NCBI GenBank assembly: GCA_038251325.1
Contig: JBBSBL010000039.1
Span: 1-24,985, forward strand
Direction: 5' to 3'
Source: JBBSBL01 sp038251325
GTDB lineage: Bacteria; Actinomycetota; Thermoleophilia; Solirubrobacterales; Solirubrobacteraceae
DNA: 24,985 nt
Of the stretch, positions 8,225 to 14,376 are shown piece after piece. The notes beneath the pieces were generated by a model. The model saw nothing but the letters and a program-made list of their open reading frames with translations, did no database searches and was not told the DNA's origin. Position 1 is the stretch's first letter. Each line of letters begins with the position of its first letter. Made by a program: the position numbers and the translations under genes.

Positions 8225-9007
8225 GTGCGCGCGGTCGGCGTTCACGAGGACGTCGTCGTCGTCACCTCGATGGCCTGGCAGGCCTCGGGCGTGCTCGTGC
8301 GCTCCGGCCGCGAGGCGTTCCTGATCGACTCGCCGATCCTCCCCGACGAGCTCGAGGCGCTGCCGGCGGTGGCGGAGCAGGCCGGGTTCGACGTCGTGGG
8401 TCTCGTCTCCACCCACGTCGACTGGGATCACGTGCTCGGCCGCTACGCGTTCCCGGCCGCGCCGCTCGCGCTGGGCGAGACCAGCGCCGCCCGGCTGGCC
8501 GCCGAGCCGGGCGTGGCCCAGCGCGAGCTGCGCGACGACTTCGACGCCGTCTGGTACGTCGCCCGTCCCGGGCCGCTGTCCCTCCCCGGAGCGCAGGCGC
8601 TGCCGGTTCCGGGGGTGCTCGAGCTCGGCGACGCGGAGCTGCGCCTGCACCCGGCCGACGGCCACACCGCGGACGGGATGGCGATCGAGGTCCCCTGGGC
8701 GGGCGTGCTCGTGTGTGGCGACTACCTCTCGCCGGTGGAGATCCCGATGATCTCGCCGGGCGGGTCGCTCGCGGCCTACCGGGCCACGCTCGGGCGGTTC
8801 TCGGCGCTCGTGGAGGCGGCGACGATGGTGGTGCCGGGGCACGGCGGGCCGATCGACGCCGCGCGCGCCGCGGCGATCCTGAGGGAGGACCTCGCCTACC
8901 TCGATGCGCTGGAGGGCGACGGCGCGCAGGCGCCGCTGCCGCCAGGGCGGCGCACGGTGGAGCAGCGACGCATCCACGCCGAGAACGCGAAGCGGGTGGC
9001 GGGCTGA
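8225..9007 (+). CDS. Metallo-beta-lactamase-fold hydrolase
   Basis: A 260-residue MBL-fold protein. The metal motif reads STHVDWDHVLG: His64, Asp66, Asp68, His69, so the usual second His of HxHxDH is Asp. The other ligands are present: His147 in DGHTADG, Asp166 in VCGDYLSP and His206 in VPGHGGPI. The substitution occurs in some MBL subfamilies and changes the first metal site. The fold fits glyoxalase II-like, lactonase-like or cyclase-like hydrolases; the substrate cannot be named. The C terminus (RRTVEQRRIHAENAKRV) is a helix. It starts at GTG 8225, ten bases after the HAD stop, and ends 10 bases from the convergent secreted-protein gene. Confidence 0.85.
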   Translation: MRAVGVHEDVVVVTSMAWQASGVLVRSGREAFLIDSPILPDELEALPAVAEQAGFDVVGLVSTHVDWDHVLGRYAFPAAPLALGETSAARLAAEPGVAQRELRDDFDAVWYVARPGPLSLPGAQALPVPGVLELGDAELRLHPADGHTADGMAIEVPWAGVLVCGDYLSPVEIPMISPGGSLAAYRATLGRFSALVEAATMVVPGHGGPIDAARAAAILREDLAYLDALEGDGAQAPLPPGRRTVEQRRIHAENAKRVAG

Positions 9008-9011
9008 GGCG

Positions 9012-9026
9012 GCCGGGTCAGCCGGC
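9012..9026. terminator. Weak hairpin between convergent genes
   Basis: A five-pair GC stem (GCCGG, loop GTCAG, CCGGC) lies at the junction of the convergent MBL-fold and secreted-protein genes and overlaps the stop of the latter. There is no T-tract. It could slow polymerase from both sides, but the stem is short. Confidence 0.2.
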
Positions 9027-9788
9027 GACGGTGCCCTGCACGAGGCAGACGTCGCCGTCGCCGTAGGGCCCGTTGCCGGCGCTCGGCGCAGTGAGGCCGC
9101 CGTTCTTGACCGCGACCGCGATCTGGCCGTGCAGCTGGGTGCCGTCGCGGGCGACCGCGACGAAGTCCTGCGCACTCGGAGCGGAGATGGCGGCGCTGCT
9201 CGGGCCGACGTTGAGCTCGGCCACCCGGCGCTGGGTTTCGGGCGTCGAAGTGAGGACGTAGTTCGCGTCGGTCGCGCCGCCGGGCCGGCTGTCCGTGCCC
9301 TCGAGCACGGCACCGTTCGCGCTCGTCGCGAGGTAGACCTCGACGTTGACGCCCGTGCCGGAGCTGAAGCACTTCGCGCTCAGTGAGAGCTGCCCCCGCT
9401 GGTAGAGCATCCGCGCCGGGGCGGCCGCGCGGGCCGCGGCGTCGCTCGCCCCGCCGGTCGCCACCAGCCGCACCGGCTGCAGCACCTGGAAGCGGGCCAG
9501 CGTGTTGGCGTTCTGCGCGTTGACCGCATTGACGGCGTTGTCGGCGAGGCCGGCGGTGGGCACCTTGTCCAGCCGCGACTCGCGGATCGCGATGCCTCCG
9601 ACGCTGTCGCGCTTGAGGCGGTCGCCGTTCACGCCGCCGCGCTTGAGGCGATCGCCGTTCACGCTCCCGCGCTTCAGGCGGTCGCCGGGCAGCGAGCCCT
9701 TGCGCACCTGCTTGGCGCTGATGTAGCGCGACGCGGCGATCCCGGTGCCGCCGAGCGCGACGAACAACGCGAGCAGCGCGACCGCCAT
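9018..9788 (-). CDS. Secreted repeat protein, paralogue of the next upstream gene
   Basis: A 256-residue protein from ATG 9788. A hydrophobic export segment (LLALFVALGGTGIAAS) is followed by a run of ten-residue repeats of the form G-S/G-V-N-G-D-R-L-K-R (residues 31-60), a low-complexity stretch, then a beta-rich domain from about 100 to the end with two cysteines (Cys140 and Cys248) probably forming a disulfide. I recall similar VALGGT-plus-repeat proteins as common in Solirubrobacterales; their role is unknown, probably on the cell surface. The ATG start leaves no positive N-terminal region. Starting at ATT 9824, preceded by AGGA at eight bases, would add MRRLRPTRPSPA and give a normal signal peptide. 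It lies 50 bases after the paralogue. Confidence 0.75.
   Translation of the reverse strand: MAVALLALFVALGGTGIAASRYISAKQVRKGSLPGDRLKRGSVNGDRLKRGGVNGDRLKRDSVGGIAIRESRLDKVPTAGLADNAVNAVNAQNANTLARFQVLQPVRLVATGGASDAAARAAAPARMLYQRGQLSLSAKCFSSGTGVNVEVYLATSANGAVLEGTDSRPGGATDANYVLTSTPETQRRVAELNVGPSSAAISAPSAQDFVAVARDGTQLHGQIAVAVKNGGLTAPSAGNGPYGDGDVCLVQGTVAG
9601..9690 (-). repeat. Three 30-bp tandem repeats coding a 10-residue motif
   Basis: Three consecutive 30-base units (9601-9630, 9631-9660, 9661-9690) differ at only a few positions. Each contains a gcgctt-aggcg-tcgccg core on the plus strand. Read on the minus strand they encode three GDRLKR-containing decapeptides in the secreted protein. The units have no spacers, so this is a coding tandem repeat that can expand or contract in frame. 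Confidence 0.85.
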
Positions 9789-9838
9789 CGCGGGCGAGGG
9801 GCGGGTGGGACGGAGACGGCGAATCGGGTGGGTCCTGC

Positions 9839-10495
9839 TCAGCTGTTCGTCGCGGTCCCGGTGATCTGACAGAACGCGCCGCCGAGCGACGGGCTGTCGC
9901 CGTACTGCAGCGCCACCGTCGCCACCGCGCCGTCGGGACGCGCGTAGTGGACGGTCAGCGTGCCGTTCGGCGTGCCGCCGAGCAGCGAGAGCGAGGCTCC
10001 CGCGTTGAAGTTGCGCGACCCGACGCTCGCCGCCGCCGCAGCCGCAGCCGCGGGGACGATGCGCCCGGCGCGGATCGCGGAGCCGTTCACCGCGGTCGTG
10101 GCCCGGAGCACCGGATTGCCGGCCGCCGTGCAGCTGCCGAAGAGGCTCAGGCCGGCGCCGGAGAAGAGCTGGACGGGCGCGGCGCCGGGCGCCGCGCGGA
10201 AGAAGACCTTGCGCACGCCCAGGCCACCGACCAGGTCGGCGTTCAGCGCGCTGTTCGCCCGTGTGGCGCGCGGCACCGTGCCAATCCGCCGCTCGTTGAC
10301 CTCGCGGCCGGTGATCGTGCCGCGGACGAGGCGGTTGCCGCGGATCGAGTTCTTCTTGATCTGGGTCCCCGAGATCAGGCGGGAGATCTGCCCGATCGGG
10401 TCCGCGCCGGCGGTGCCGCCGAGCGCGACGAGCAGGGCGAGACAGGCGACGATGAGGGCGGCGGACGGGCGTCGCCGCGGACGATGGGACGGCAT
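9839..10495 (-). CDS. Secreted repeat protein, upstream paralogue
   Basis: A 218-residue protein starting at ATG 10495, which has a strong GGAGG four bases earlier. The N terminus has a basic n-region (MPSHRPRRRPSAA) and a hydrophobic core (LIVACLALLVALGGTAGA), a good signal peptide. Next come degenerate repeats (SGTQIKKNSIRGNRLVRGTITG, broken here only by sequence drift), an alanine run near 149-157, and a C-terminal beta-rich domain with Cys122 and Cys209. The paired cysteines and the final C-x-x-x-G-T pattern match the downstream paralogue, so the two arose by tandem duplication and then diverged. Export is well supported; the function is unknown. The frame is open back to 10585, but the ribosome site picks 10495. 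Confidence 0.75.
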   Translation of the reverse strand: MPSHRPRRRPSAALIVACLALLVALGGTAGADPIGQISRLISGTQIKKNSIRGNRLVRGTITGREVNERRIGTVPRATRANSALNADLVGGLGVRKVFFRAAPGAAPVQLFSGAGLSLFGSCTAAGNPVLRATTAVNGSAIRAGRIVPAAAAAAAASVGSRNFNAGASLSLLGGTPNGTLTVHYARPDGAVATVALQYGDSPSLGGAFCQITGTATNS

Positions 10496-10645
10496 GGGCT
10501 CCTCCAGGGGTGGCGACGTGTGCGCGAACGGCGCCGGCGTCCGTGCCGGCGCCTCGCAATCCCTGCGCGCCGCACTGTGGCGCATCCCGCCGGGGCGTGC
10601 GCCGGTTCCCCGGTCAGCCCGCTGACGTGGTCTCCTCGCCGCGGA
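10496..10645. other. 150-bp intergenic region with a perfect hairpin
   Basis: This is the gap between the GNAT stop and the start of the secreted-protein gene, both on the minus strand. It holds GGAGG just upstream of the ATG and a perfect nine-pair inverted repeat, GGCGCCGGC and GCCGGCGCC, at 10530-10538 and 10545-10553 with a six-base loop. With no T-run it may be an intrinsic-like terminator for the carboxylase operon or a 5'-leader structure of the secreted-protein mRNA. A short TCAGC/GCTGA palindrome lies at 10615-10626. Confidence 0.5.
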
Positions 10646-11131
10646 TCAGGCCTCGAAGCGCCGGCGCATGAAGAGGTCACGGCCCCCCTGGCCGGAGGAT
10701 GCCGGCCCCCCGGTTCCGAACCCGTGGCGCGCGTAGAGGGCGAGCGCGGCGGCGTTCTCCTCGTTCACGTCGAGCTCGACCCGCCGGCAGCCGCGCTCGC
10801 GGGCGCGGTCCAGCACCGCGGCGACGAGCGCCGAGCCCAGGCCGCTGCGCCGGGCGGCGGCTTCGACGAAGAGGTCCTCGAGGTGGCAGTCCTCGGCCGC
10901 GTACCAGACCCCGAACCGGTAGCGCAGCTGGCAGATCCCGGCGGGCGGCGCGTCGTCGTTCGGGGCGCCGATCAGGTACTCGGTGTCGGCGCGCTCGATG
11001 AGGCGCTCGACGGAGGCGAGGAACGCGTTGTCCGAGGGCCAGTCGCGGCCCATCTCGTCGCGGAAGCCGACGAGCAGCCGGGCGACGGTCTCCGCCTCGT
11101 GGGGCTCGGCGCGCCAGACCGGCGGCGTCAC
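10646..11131 (-). CDS. GNAT-family N-acetyltransferase
   Basis: A 161-residue Gcn5-related acetyltransferase. Motif A (EDLFVEAAARRSGLGSALV, with the pyrophosphate loop RRSGLGS at 94-100) and motif B (ELDVNEENAAALALYARHGF) are both clear and define acetyl-CoA binding. The acceptor amine is not predictable. GTG 11131 overlaps the thioesterase TGA as GTGA, so the gene is translationally coupled and is the third in the operon after the carboxylase alpha subunit and the hotdog thioesterase. All three act on acyl-CoA thioesters, but a shared pathway is only inference. Confidence 0.9.
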   Translation of the reverse strand: MTPPVWRAEPHEAETVARLLVGFRDEMGRDWPSDNAFLASVERLIERADTEYLIGAPNDDAPPAGICQLRYRFGVWYAAEDCHLEDLFVEAAARRSGLGSALVAAVLDRARERGCRRVELDVNEENAAALALYARHGFGTGGPASSGQGGRDLFMRRRFEA

Positions 11132-11607
11132 GCGCCGGCGCCGGCCTCGTCGCCGGCGTCCCCGCCCGCCACGCGGACGTGCCAGTGGACGGTCATCTCG
11201 GCCACGACGTCCCCGGCGCCGTTGAGGAGCTCGACCGCGACCGGGAACCGGGCTCGCCCGTCGCGCTCCAGCGCCGCGGCGATCTCCTCGGCCGGCGTCG
11301 CGACGTGCGCCGTCGCGGTGATCGCGCCGAGCGCGATCCGCCGGTAGGCGATCTCGGCCCGCTCGGCCAGCGGGGTGAGCTCGCTCAGGCGCTCGACGAA
11401 GGCGCCGACGAACGCCGCACCGGACGCCGCCTCGCCGAGGCTGAAGAGCGCGCCGGCGTGCTGGGAGCCGACGTGGTTGCGCAGCGTCTCGGTGTCCGGC
11501 AGGCGCACCACGCCCTGGGCGGGGGCGATCTCGAGGATCTCCAGGCCGAGGTGGAGGTTGTAGGGGATGGCCCCCTGGAGCCCCGCCCGGATCACCTCGT
11601 AGTCCAT
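11128..11607 (-). CDS. Hotdog-fold thioesterase (PaaI/DUF4442-like)
   Basis: A 159-residue single-hotdog protein. The sequence NHVGSQHAGALFSLGEAASG (44-63) is the family signature, with Asn44, His50 and Glu59 at positions expected for the catalytic or CoA-binding site. The following ITATAHV and VAVELLNGAGDVVAEMTVHW are central-sheet strands. Such enzymes hydrolyse acyl-CoA thioesters and act as dimers or tetramers. It starts at ATG 11607, ten bases after the carboxylase alpha stop, and is coupled to the GNAT gene by a GTGA overlap. A housekeeping role in releasing CoA from stalled acyl-CoA is plausible given the neighbour. Confidence 0.88.
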   Translation of the reverse strand: MDYEVIRAGLQGAIPYNLHLGLEILEIAPAQGVVRLPDTETLRNHVGSQHAGALFSLGEAASGAAFVGAFVERLSELTPLAERAEIAYRRIALGAITATAHVATPAEEIAAALERDGRARFPVAVELLNGAGDVVAEMTVHWHVRVAGGDAGDEAGAGA

Positions 11608-11617
11608 CGGCGCGACC

Positions 11618-13405
11618 CTACTCCCCGGAGGTGATCACCGCGATCGTGTCACCGGAGGCCACCGACGCCCCCACGGCGATCGGCAGATCGGCCACCGTCC
11701 CGGCCTTGTGGGCGGTGATCTCGTTCTCCATCTTCATCGCCTCGATCACGCAGACCAGCGCGCCCTCCTCGATCGCCGCGCCCGCCTCGACGGCGACCTT
11801 GAGCACCGTGCCCTGGATCGGCGAGGCGAGCGCGTCGCCCCCTCCCGCACCGCCGCCTCCGCCCGCGCCCCGCGCGCGCCGGGGGGGCGTGCGGCCCGCG
11901 GCGGGAGCGGCGCCGTTCGCGGCGGCCGGCCCGCCGACGCCGGGCGGCCCGATGACGGTCACCGCGAAGCGCCGTCCCGAGACCTCGACCGTGTAGTCCT
12001 GCGCGACCGCGGCGGCCTCGTCCTCGCCCGCGGCGGCCTCGGGCTTGGGGAAGGCGAGCGTCTTCAGCCACGCCCGGTCCTCGATCAGGTCCCGGCAGGT
12101 CTCGGCGGCGCGCCACTGGTCGGTGTCGAGGATCGCGCGGTGGAAGGGGATCAGCGTCTTCAGCTCGGTGATCTCGTACTCCGAGAGGGCGCGCAGCATC
12201 CGGCGGGTGGCTGCGTCGCGGTTGACGTCCCACACGACGAGCTTCGCGACCATCGGGTCGTACATCGGGGAGATCTCGCTCCCGGCCTCGATGCCGGAGT
12301 CGACCCGCACGCCCGGCCCCGCGGGCTCCCGGTAGGCGCCGATCCGCCCGGGCGCAGGCGCGAAGTTCTTCGCCGCGTCCTCGGCGTTGATGCGGCACTC
12401 GATCGCGTGGCCGGTGAGCGCGACGTCCTCCTGGGTCAGCGACAGCGGCTCGCCCGCCGCGACGCGGATCTGCTCGCGGACGATGTCCACGCCCGTGACC
12501 ATCTCGGTCACGCAGTGCTCGACCTGGACCCGCGTGTTCATCTCCAGGAAGAAGTACTCGCCGTCCTGGAAGAGACCCTCGATGGTCCCGGCTCCGCGGT
12601 AGTCGACGGCGCGCGCGGCGTCGGTGGCGATCGTTCCGATCCGCTCTCGCATGGCGGCGTCGACGACGGGCGCCGGCGCCTCCTCGATGAGCTTCTGGTG
12701 GCGGCGCTGGAGCGAGCAGTCGCGCTCACCGAGGTGGATGACCGCGCCGTGGGCGTCGGCCAGGACCTGGACCTCGACGTGGCGGGGGTCGGGCAGGTAG
12801 CGCTCGAGGTAGACCGTCGCGTCGGAGAAGAACTTCTCGCCCTCGCGGGCGGCGCCCTCGAACGCCTCCTCGAGCTCGTCCTCGCTCAGCGCGACCCGGA
12901 AGCCCTTGCCGCCCCCGCCTCCCGCGGCCTTGACGGCGACCGGGTAGCCGATCGACTCGCCGATGATCCGGCGGGCGTCGGCGACGCTCTCCACCGGCTC
13001 GGTCGTGCCCGGCACGATCGGCACGCCCGCGGCGGCCATCAGCTCACGCGCGCGGGTCTTGGAGCCCATGGCGTCGATCGCGTCGGCCGGCGGGCCGATG
13101 AAGACGATGCCGCGCTCCTCGAGCGCCCGGGCGAAGGCCGCGTTCTCGGCCAGGAAGCCGTAGCCCGGGTGGACCGCCTGGGCGCCCGACTGCGCGACGA
13201 CCTCGAGCAGCTTGTCGACGGCGAGGTAGCTCTCGGCGGCGGGACCCGGCCCGAGCAGGTAGGCCTCGTCGGCGCGCCGGACGTGGATCGCGTCGCGATC
13301 GAGCTCGGAGTACACCGCGACGGTGGCGATCCCGAGCTCCTCGCAGGCGCGGATCACCCGGACGGCGATCTCCCCGCGGTTCGCGATCAGGATCTTCTCG
13401 AACAT
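11618..13405 (-). CDS. Acetyl-/propionyl-CoA carboxylase alpha subunit (biotin carboxylase-BCCP fusion)
   Basis: A 595-residue fused subunit of the actinobacterial AccA3/PccA type. The biotin carboxylase domain begins FEKILIANRGEIAVRVIRAC. It has the ATP-grasp glycine loop AAGGGGGKGFR (160-170), HLGERDCSLQRRHQKLIEE (224-242, catalytic Cys230) and EMNTRVQVEH (288-297). A Gly/Ala/Pro linker spans about 485-525, then a biotinyl domain with EAMKMENE and the biotinylated Lys558. It carboxylates biotin with ATP and bicarbonate for a carboxyltransferase such as the one at 17402-18982. Its promoter faces vapB; TACAGT (complement of 13416-13421) is ten bases before the ATG. It heads an operon with the thioesterase and GNAT genes. 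Confidence 0.96.
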   Translation of the reverse strand: MFEKILIANRGEIAVRVIRACEELGIATVAVYSELDRDAIHVRRADEAYLLGPGPAAESYLAVDKLLEVVAQSGAQAVHPGYGFLAENAAFARALEERGIVFIGPPADAIDAMGSKTRARELMAAAGVPIVPGTTEPVESVADARRIIGESIGYPVAVKAAGGGGGKGFRVALSEDELEEAFEGAAREGEKFFSDATVYLERYLPDPRHVEVQVLADAHGAVIHLGERDCSLQRRHQKLIEEAPAPVVDAAMRERIGTIATDAARAVDYRGAGTIEGLFQDGEYFFLEMNTRVQVEHCVTEMVTGVDIVREQIRVAAGEPLSLTQEDVALTGHAIECRINAEDAAKNFAPAPGRIGAYREPAGPGVRVDSGIEAGSEISPMYDPMVAKLVVWDVNRDAATRRMLRALSEYEITELKTLIPFHRAILDTDQWRAAETCRDLIEDRAWLKTLAFPKPEAAAGEDEAAAVAQDYTVEVSGRRFAVTVIGPPGVGGPAAANGAAPAAGRTPPRRARGAGGGGGAGGGDALASPIQGTVLKVAVEAGAAIEEGALVCVIEAMKMENEITAHKAGTVADLPIAVGASVASGDTIAVITSGE

Positions 13406-13455
13406 AGGCGCGCGAACTGTATCGGCGGCCGATCGTCACGGCGCGGTGGTGTTCG

Positions 13456-13485
13456 GTTACATCACGTGCTCTACGGTGAGGTAAC
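13456..13485. promoter_or_regulatory. Inverted-repeat operator over the vapBC promoter
   Basis: GTTACATCAC (13456-13465) and GTGAGGTAAC (13476-13485) are inverted with one mismatch, separated by ten bases, giving about two helical turns between half-site centres. The -10-like TACGGT (13472-13477) lies between and partly inside the arms, so binding would block polymerase. A second pair, CATCACGT (13460-13467) and ACGTGATG (13484-13491), overlaps it and includes the start codon. A VapB ribbon-helix-helix dimer pair is the obvious ligand. The site is also about 50-80 bases upstream of the divergent carboxylase start. Confidence 0.7.
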
Positions 13486-13488
13486 GTG

Positions 13489-13722
13489 ATGAGGGTGAAG
13501 CGGCTGCAGATCTCCCTGGAGCAGGAGCAGGACGACTGGCTCGCGAGCCGGGCGCGCGCGACCGGCACCTCGAAGGCCGGCGTCGTCCGCGCCCTGATCG
13601 AGGAGTCGGTGCGGCAGGCCGCGCTGCCGCCGCTGGAGGAGGACCCGCTCTGGGCGATCGTTGGGTCGAGCGACTACGACCCGGGCGACGAGACGATCGA
13701 CGACGTCGTCTATCCGCGGTGA
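13489..13722 (+). CDS. vapB: VapB-type ribbon-helix-helix antitoxin
   Basis: A 77-residue antitoxin. The N terminus (RVKRLQISLEQEQDDWLAS) gives the DNA-contacting beta strand and first helix of a CopG/Arc-like ribbon-helix-helix fold. TGTSKAGVVRALIEESV is the turn and second helix. The acidic tail (EEDPLWAIVGSSDYDPGDE) is of the kind that threads into the VapC active site. ATG 13489 has GAGG at 13478-13481 with seven-base spacing. GTG 13486, eight bases after a TACGGT box, is an alternative if the mRNA is leaderless. The stop overlaps the toxin start. Autorepression through the upstream inverted repeat is expected. Confidence 0.88.
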   Translation: MRVKRLQISLEQEQDDWLASRARATGTSKAGVVRALIEESVRQAALPPLEEDPLWAIVGSSDYDPGDETIDDVVYPR

Positions 13723-14117
13723 TCTTCGTCGACACGTCGTTCTGGGTCGCGCTCAAGCGCCGGCGGGACTCGCACCACGACGAGGCGGTCGCCCTGGCGC
13801 ACGCGCACACGCGGCGCCCCCTGGTCACCAGCAACCACGTCCTCGGGGAGACCTGGACCCTGCTGGGACGGCGCGGGAGCCACGCCGACGCGGTGGAGCT
13901 CGTCGACGCGGTCACGCGATCGCCACGCGTCATCGTCGAGTGCATCGACGGCGAGACCGAACGGGACGCGTGGCGTTGGCTGCGGCGACGCGACGATCGG
14001 GAGTTCTCGTTCGTCGACGCGACGAGCTTCGTCTTCATGGCCGAGCGCGAACTGCAGGACGCGCTCGCTTTCGATCAGGACTTCGCCGCCGCGGGGTTCC
14101 GCGAGCTGCGGGCCTGA
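13719..14117 (+). CDS. vapC: VapC-type PIN-domain ribonuclease toxin
   Basis: A 132-residue PIN-domain protein beginning MIFVDTSFWVALKRRRDSHH. The acidic active-site residues of VapC toxins are present: Asp5, Glu44 (SNHVLGETWTLL), Asp100 (FSFVDATSFVFM) and Asp119 (ALAFDQDF). They bind Mg2+ or Mn2+ and cleave RNA, in characterised members often tRNA or rRNA loops. The toxin looks intact. GTG 13719 overlaps the antitoxin TGA as GTGA, so translation is coupled. It ends seven bases from the convergent epsilon-like gene, so the module separates that gene from the carboxylase alpha gene. Confidence 0.92.
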   Translation: MIFVDTSFWVALKRRRDSHHDEAVALAHAHTRRPLVTSNHVLGETWTLLGRRGSHADAVELVDAVTRSPRVIVECIDGETERDAWRWLRRRDDREFSFVDATSFVFMAERELQDALAFDQDFAAAGFRELRA

Positions 14118-14124
14118 GCGGGGC

Positions 14125-14346
14125 TCAGCCCCAGGGCGTCGGGTCGCCCCACGGCCCGGGGGCGTCCGCCTCGCGGTGGGTGCCCTCGTAGAGCCCGGCA
14201 CGCAGCCAGGGATCGGTGCGCCGGACCGGGGCGACCGGCGGCGGCGCGGTGTCGCGCGGGAACCGTTCCAGCGCGGCGACCACCGCGGCGGCCTCCTCGG
14301 GGGAGGCGCTCGGCGCGACGATCGTGAGGCTCGGGCGACGGTTCAC
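14125..14346 (-). CDS. Acyl-CoA carboxylase epsilon-like small subunit
   Basis: A 73-residue protein. RRPSLTIVAPSASPEEAAAV, with a following helix ending ALERF, resembles the AccE/PccE epsilon subunits of actinobacterial acyl-CoA carboxylases: a short strand followed by a P-x-P-E-E-x-A-A-x helix. A Pro-rich segment then leads to DPWLRAGLYEGTHREADAP and a WGDPTPWG tail. Epsilon subunits stabilise the alpha-beta complex. Start GTG 14346; a TACCCT box (complement of 14359-14364) is 12 bases before it. It is unusual in lying neither next to the beta gene nor directly before the alpha gene, because vapBC sits between. The frame is open far upstream, but that is antisense to the cyclodeaminase gene. 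Assignment is by pattern on a small protein, so moderate. Confidence 0.65.
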   Translation of the reverse strand: MNRRPSLTIVAPSASPEEAAAVVAALERFPRDTAPPPVAPVRRTDPWLRAGLYEGTHREADAPGPWGDPTPWG

Positions 14347-14358
14347 GGCTCCGGGCGG

Positions 14359-14368
14359 AGGGTATCGT
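14359..14368. promoter_or_regulatory. Overlapping divergent -10 boxes, epsilon gene / cyclodeaminase
   Basis: AGGGTATCGT carries TATCGT on the plus strand (14363-14368), eight bases before the cyclodeaminase GTG, and TACCCT on the minus strand (14359-14364), 12 bases before the epsilon-like GTG. The two hexamers share a TA step. The same decamer with one change recurs at 23192-23201. Confidence 0.45.
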
Positions 14369-14376
14369 GGCGCGCC

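Noticed and set aside
9601..9690. CRISPR-like 30-base repeats
   Set aside because: The units abut without spacers and keep the reading frame of a secreted protein, so this is a coding tandem repeat.
13489..14117. vapBC as part of an insertion sequence or integron
   Set aside because: No transposase, terminal inverted repeats or target duplications are seen, and base composition resembles the flanks.
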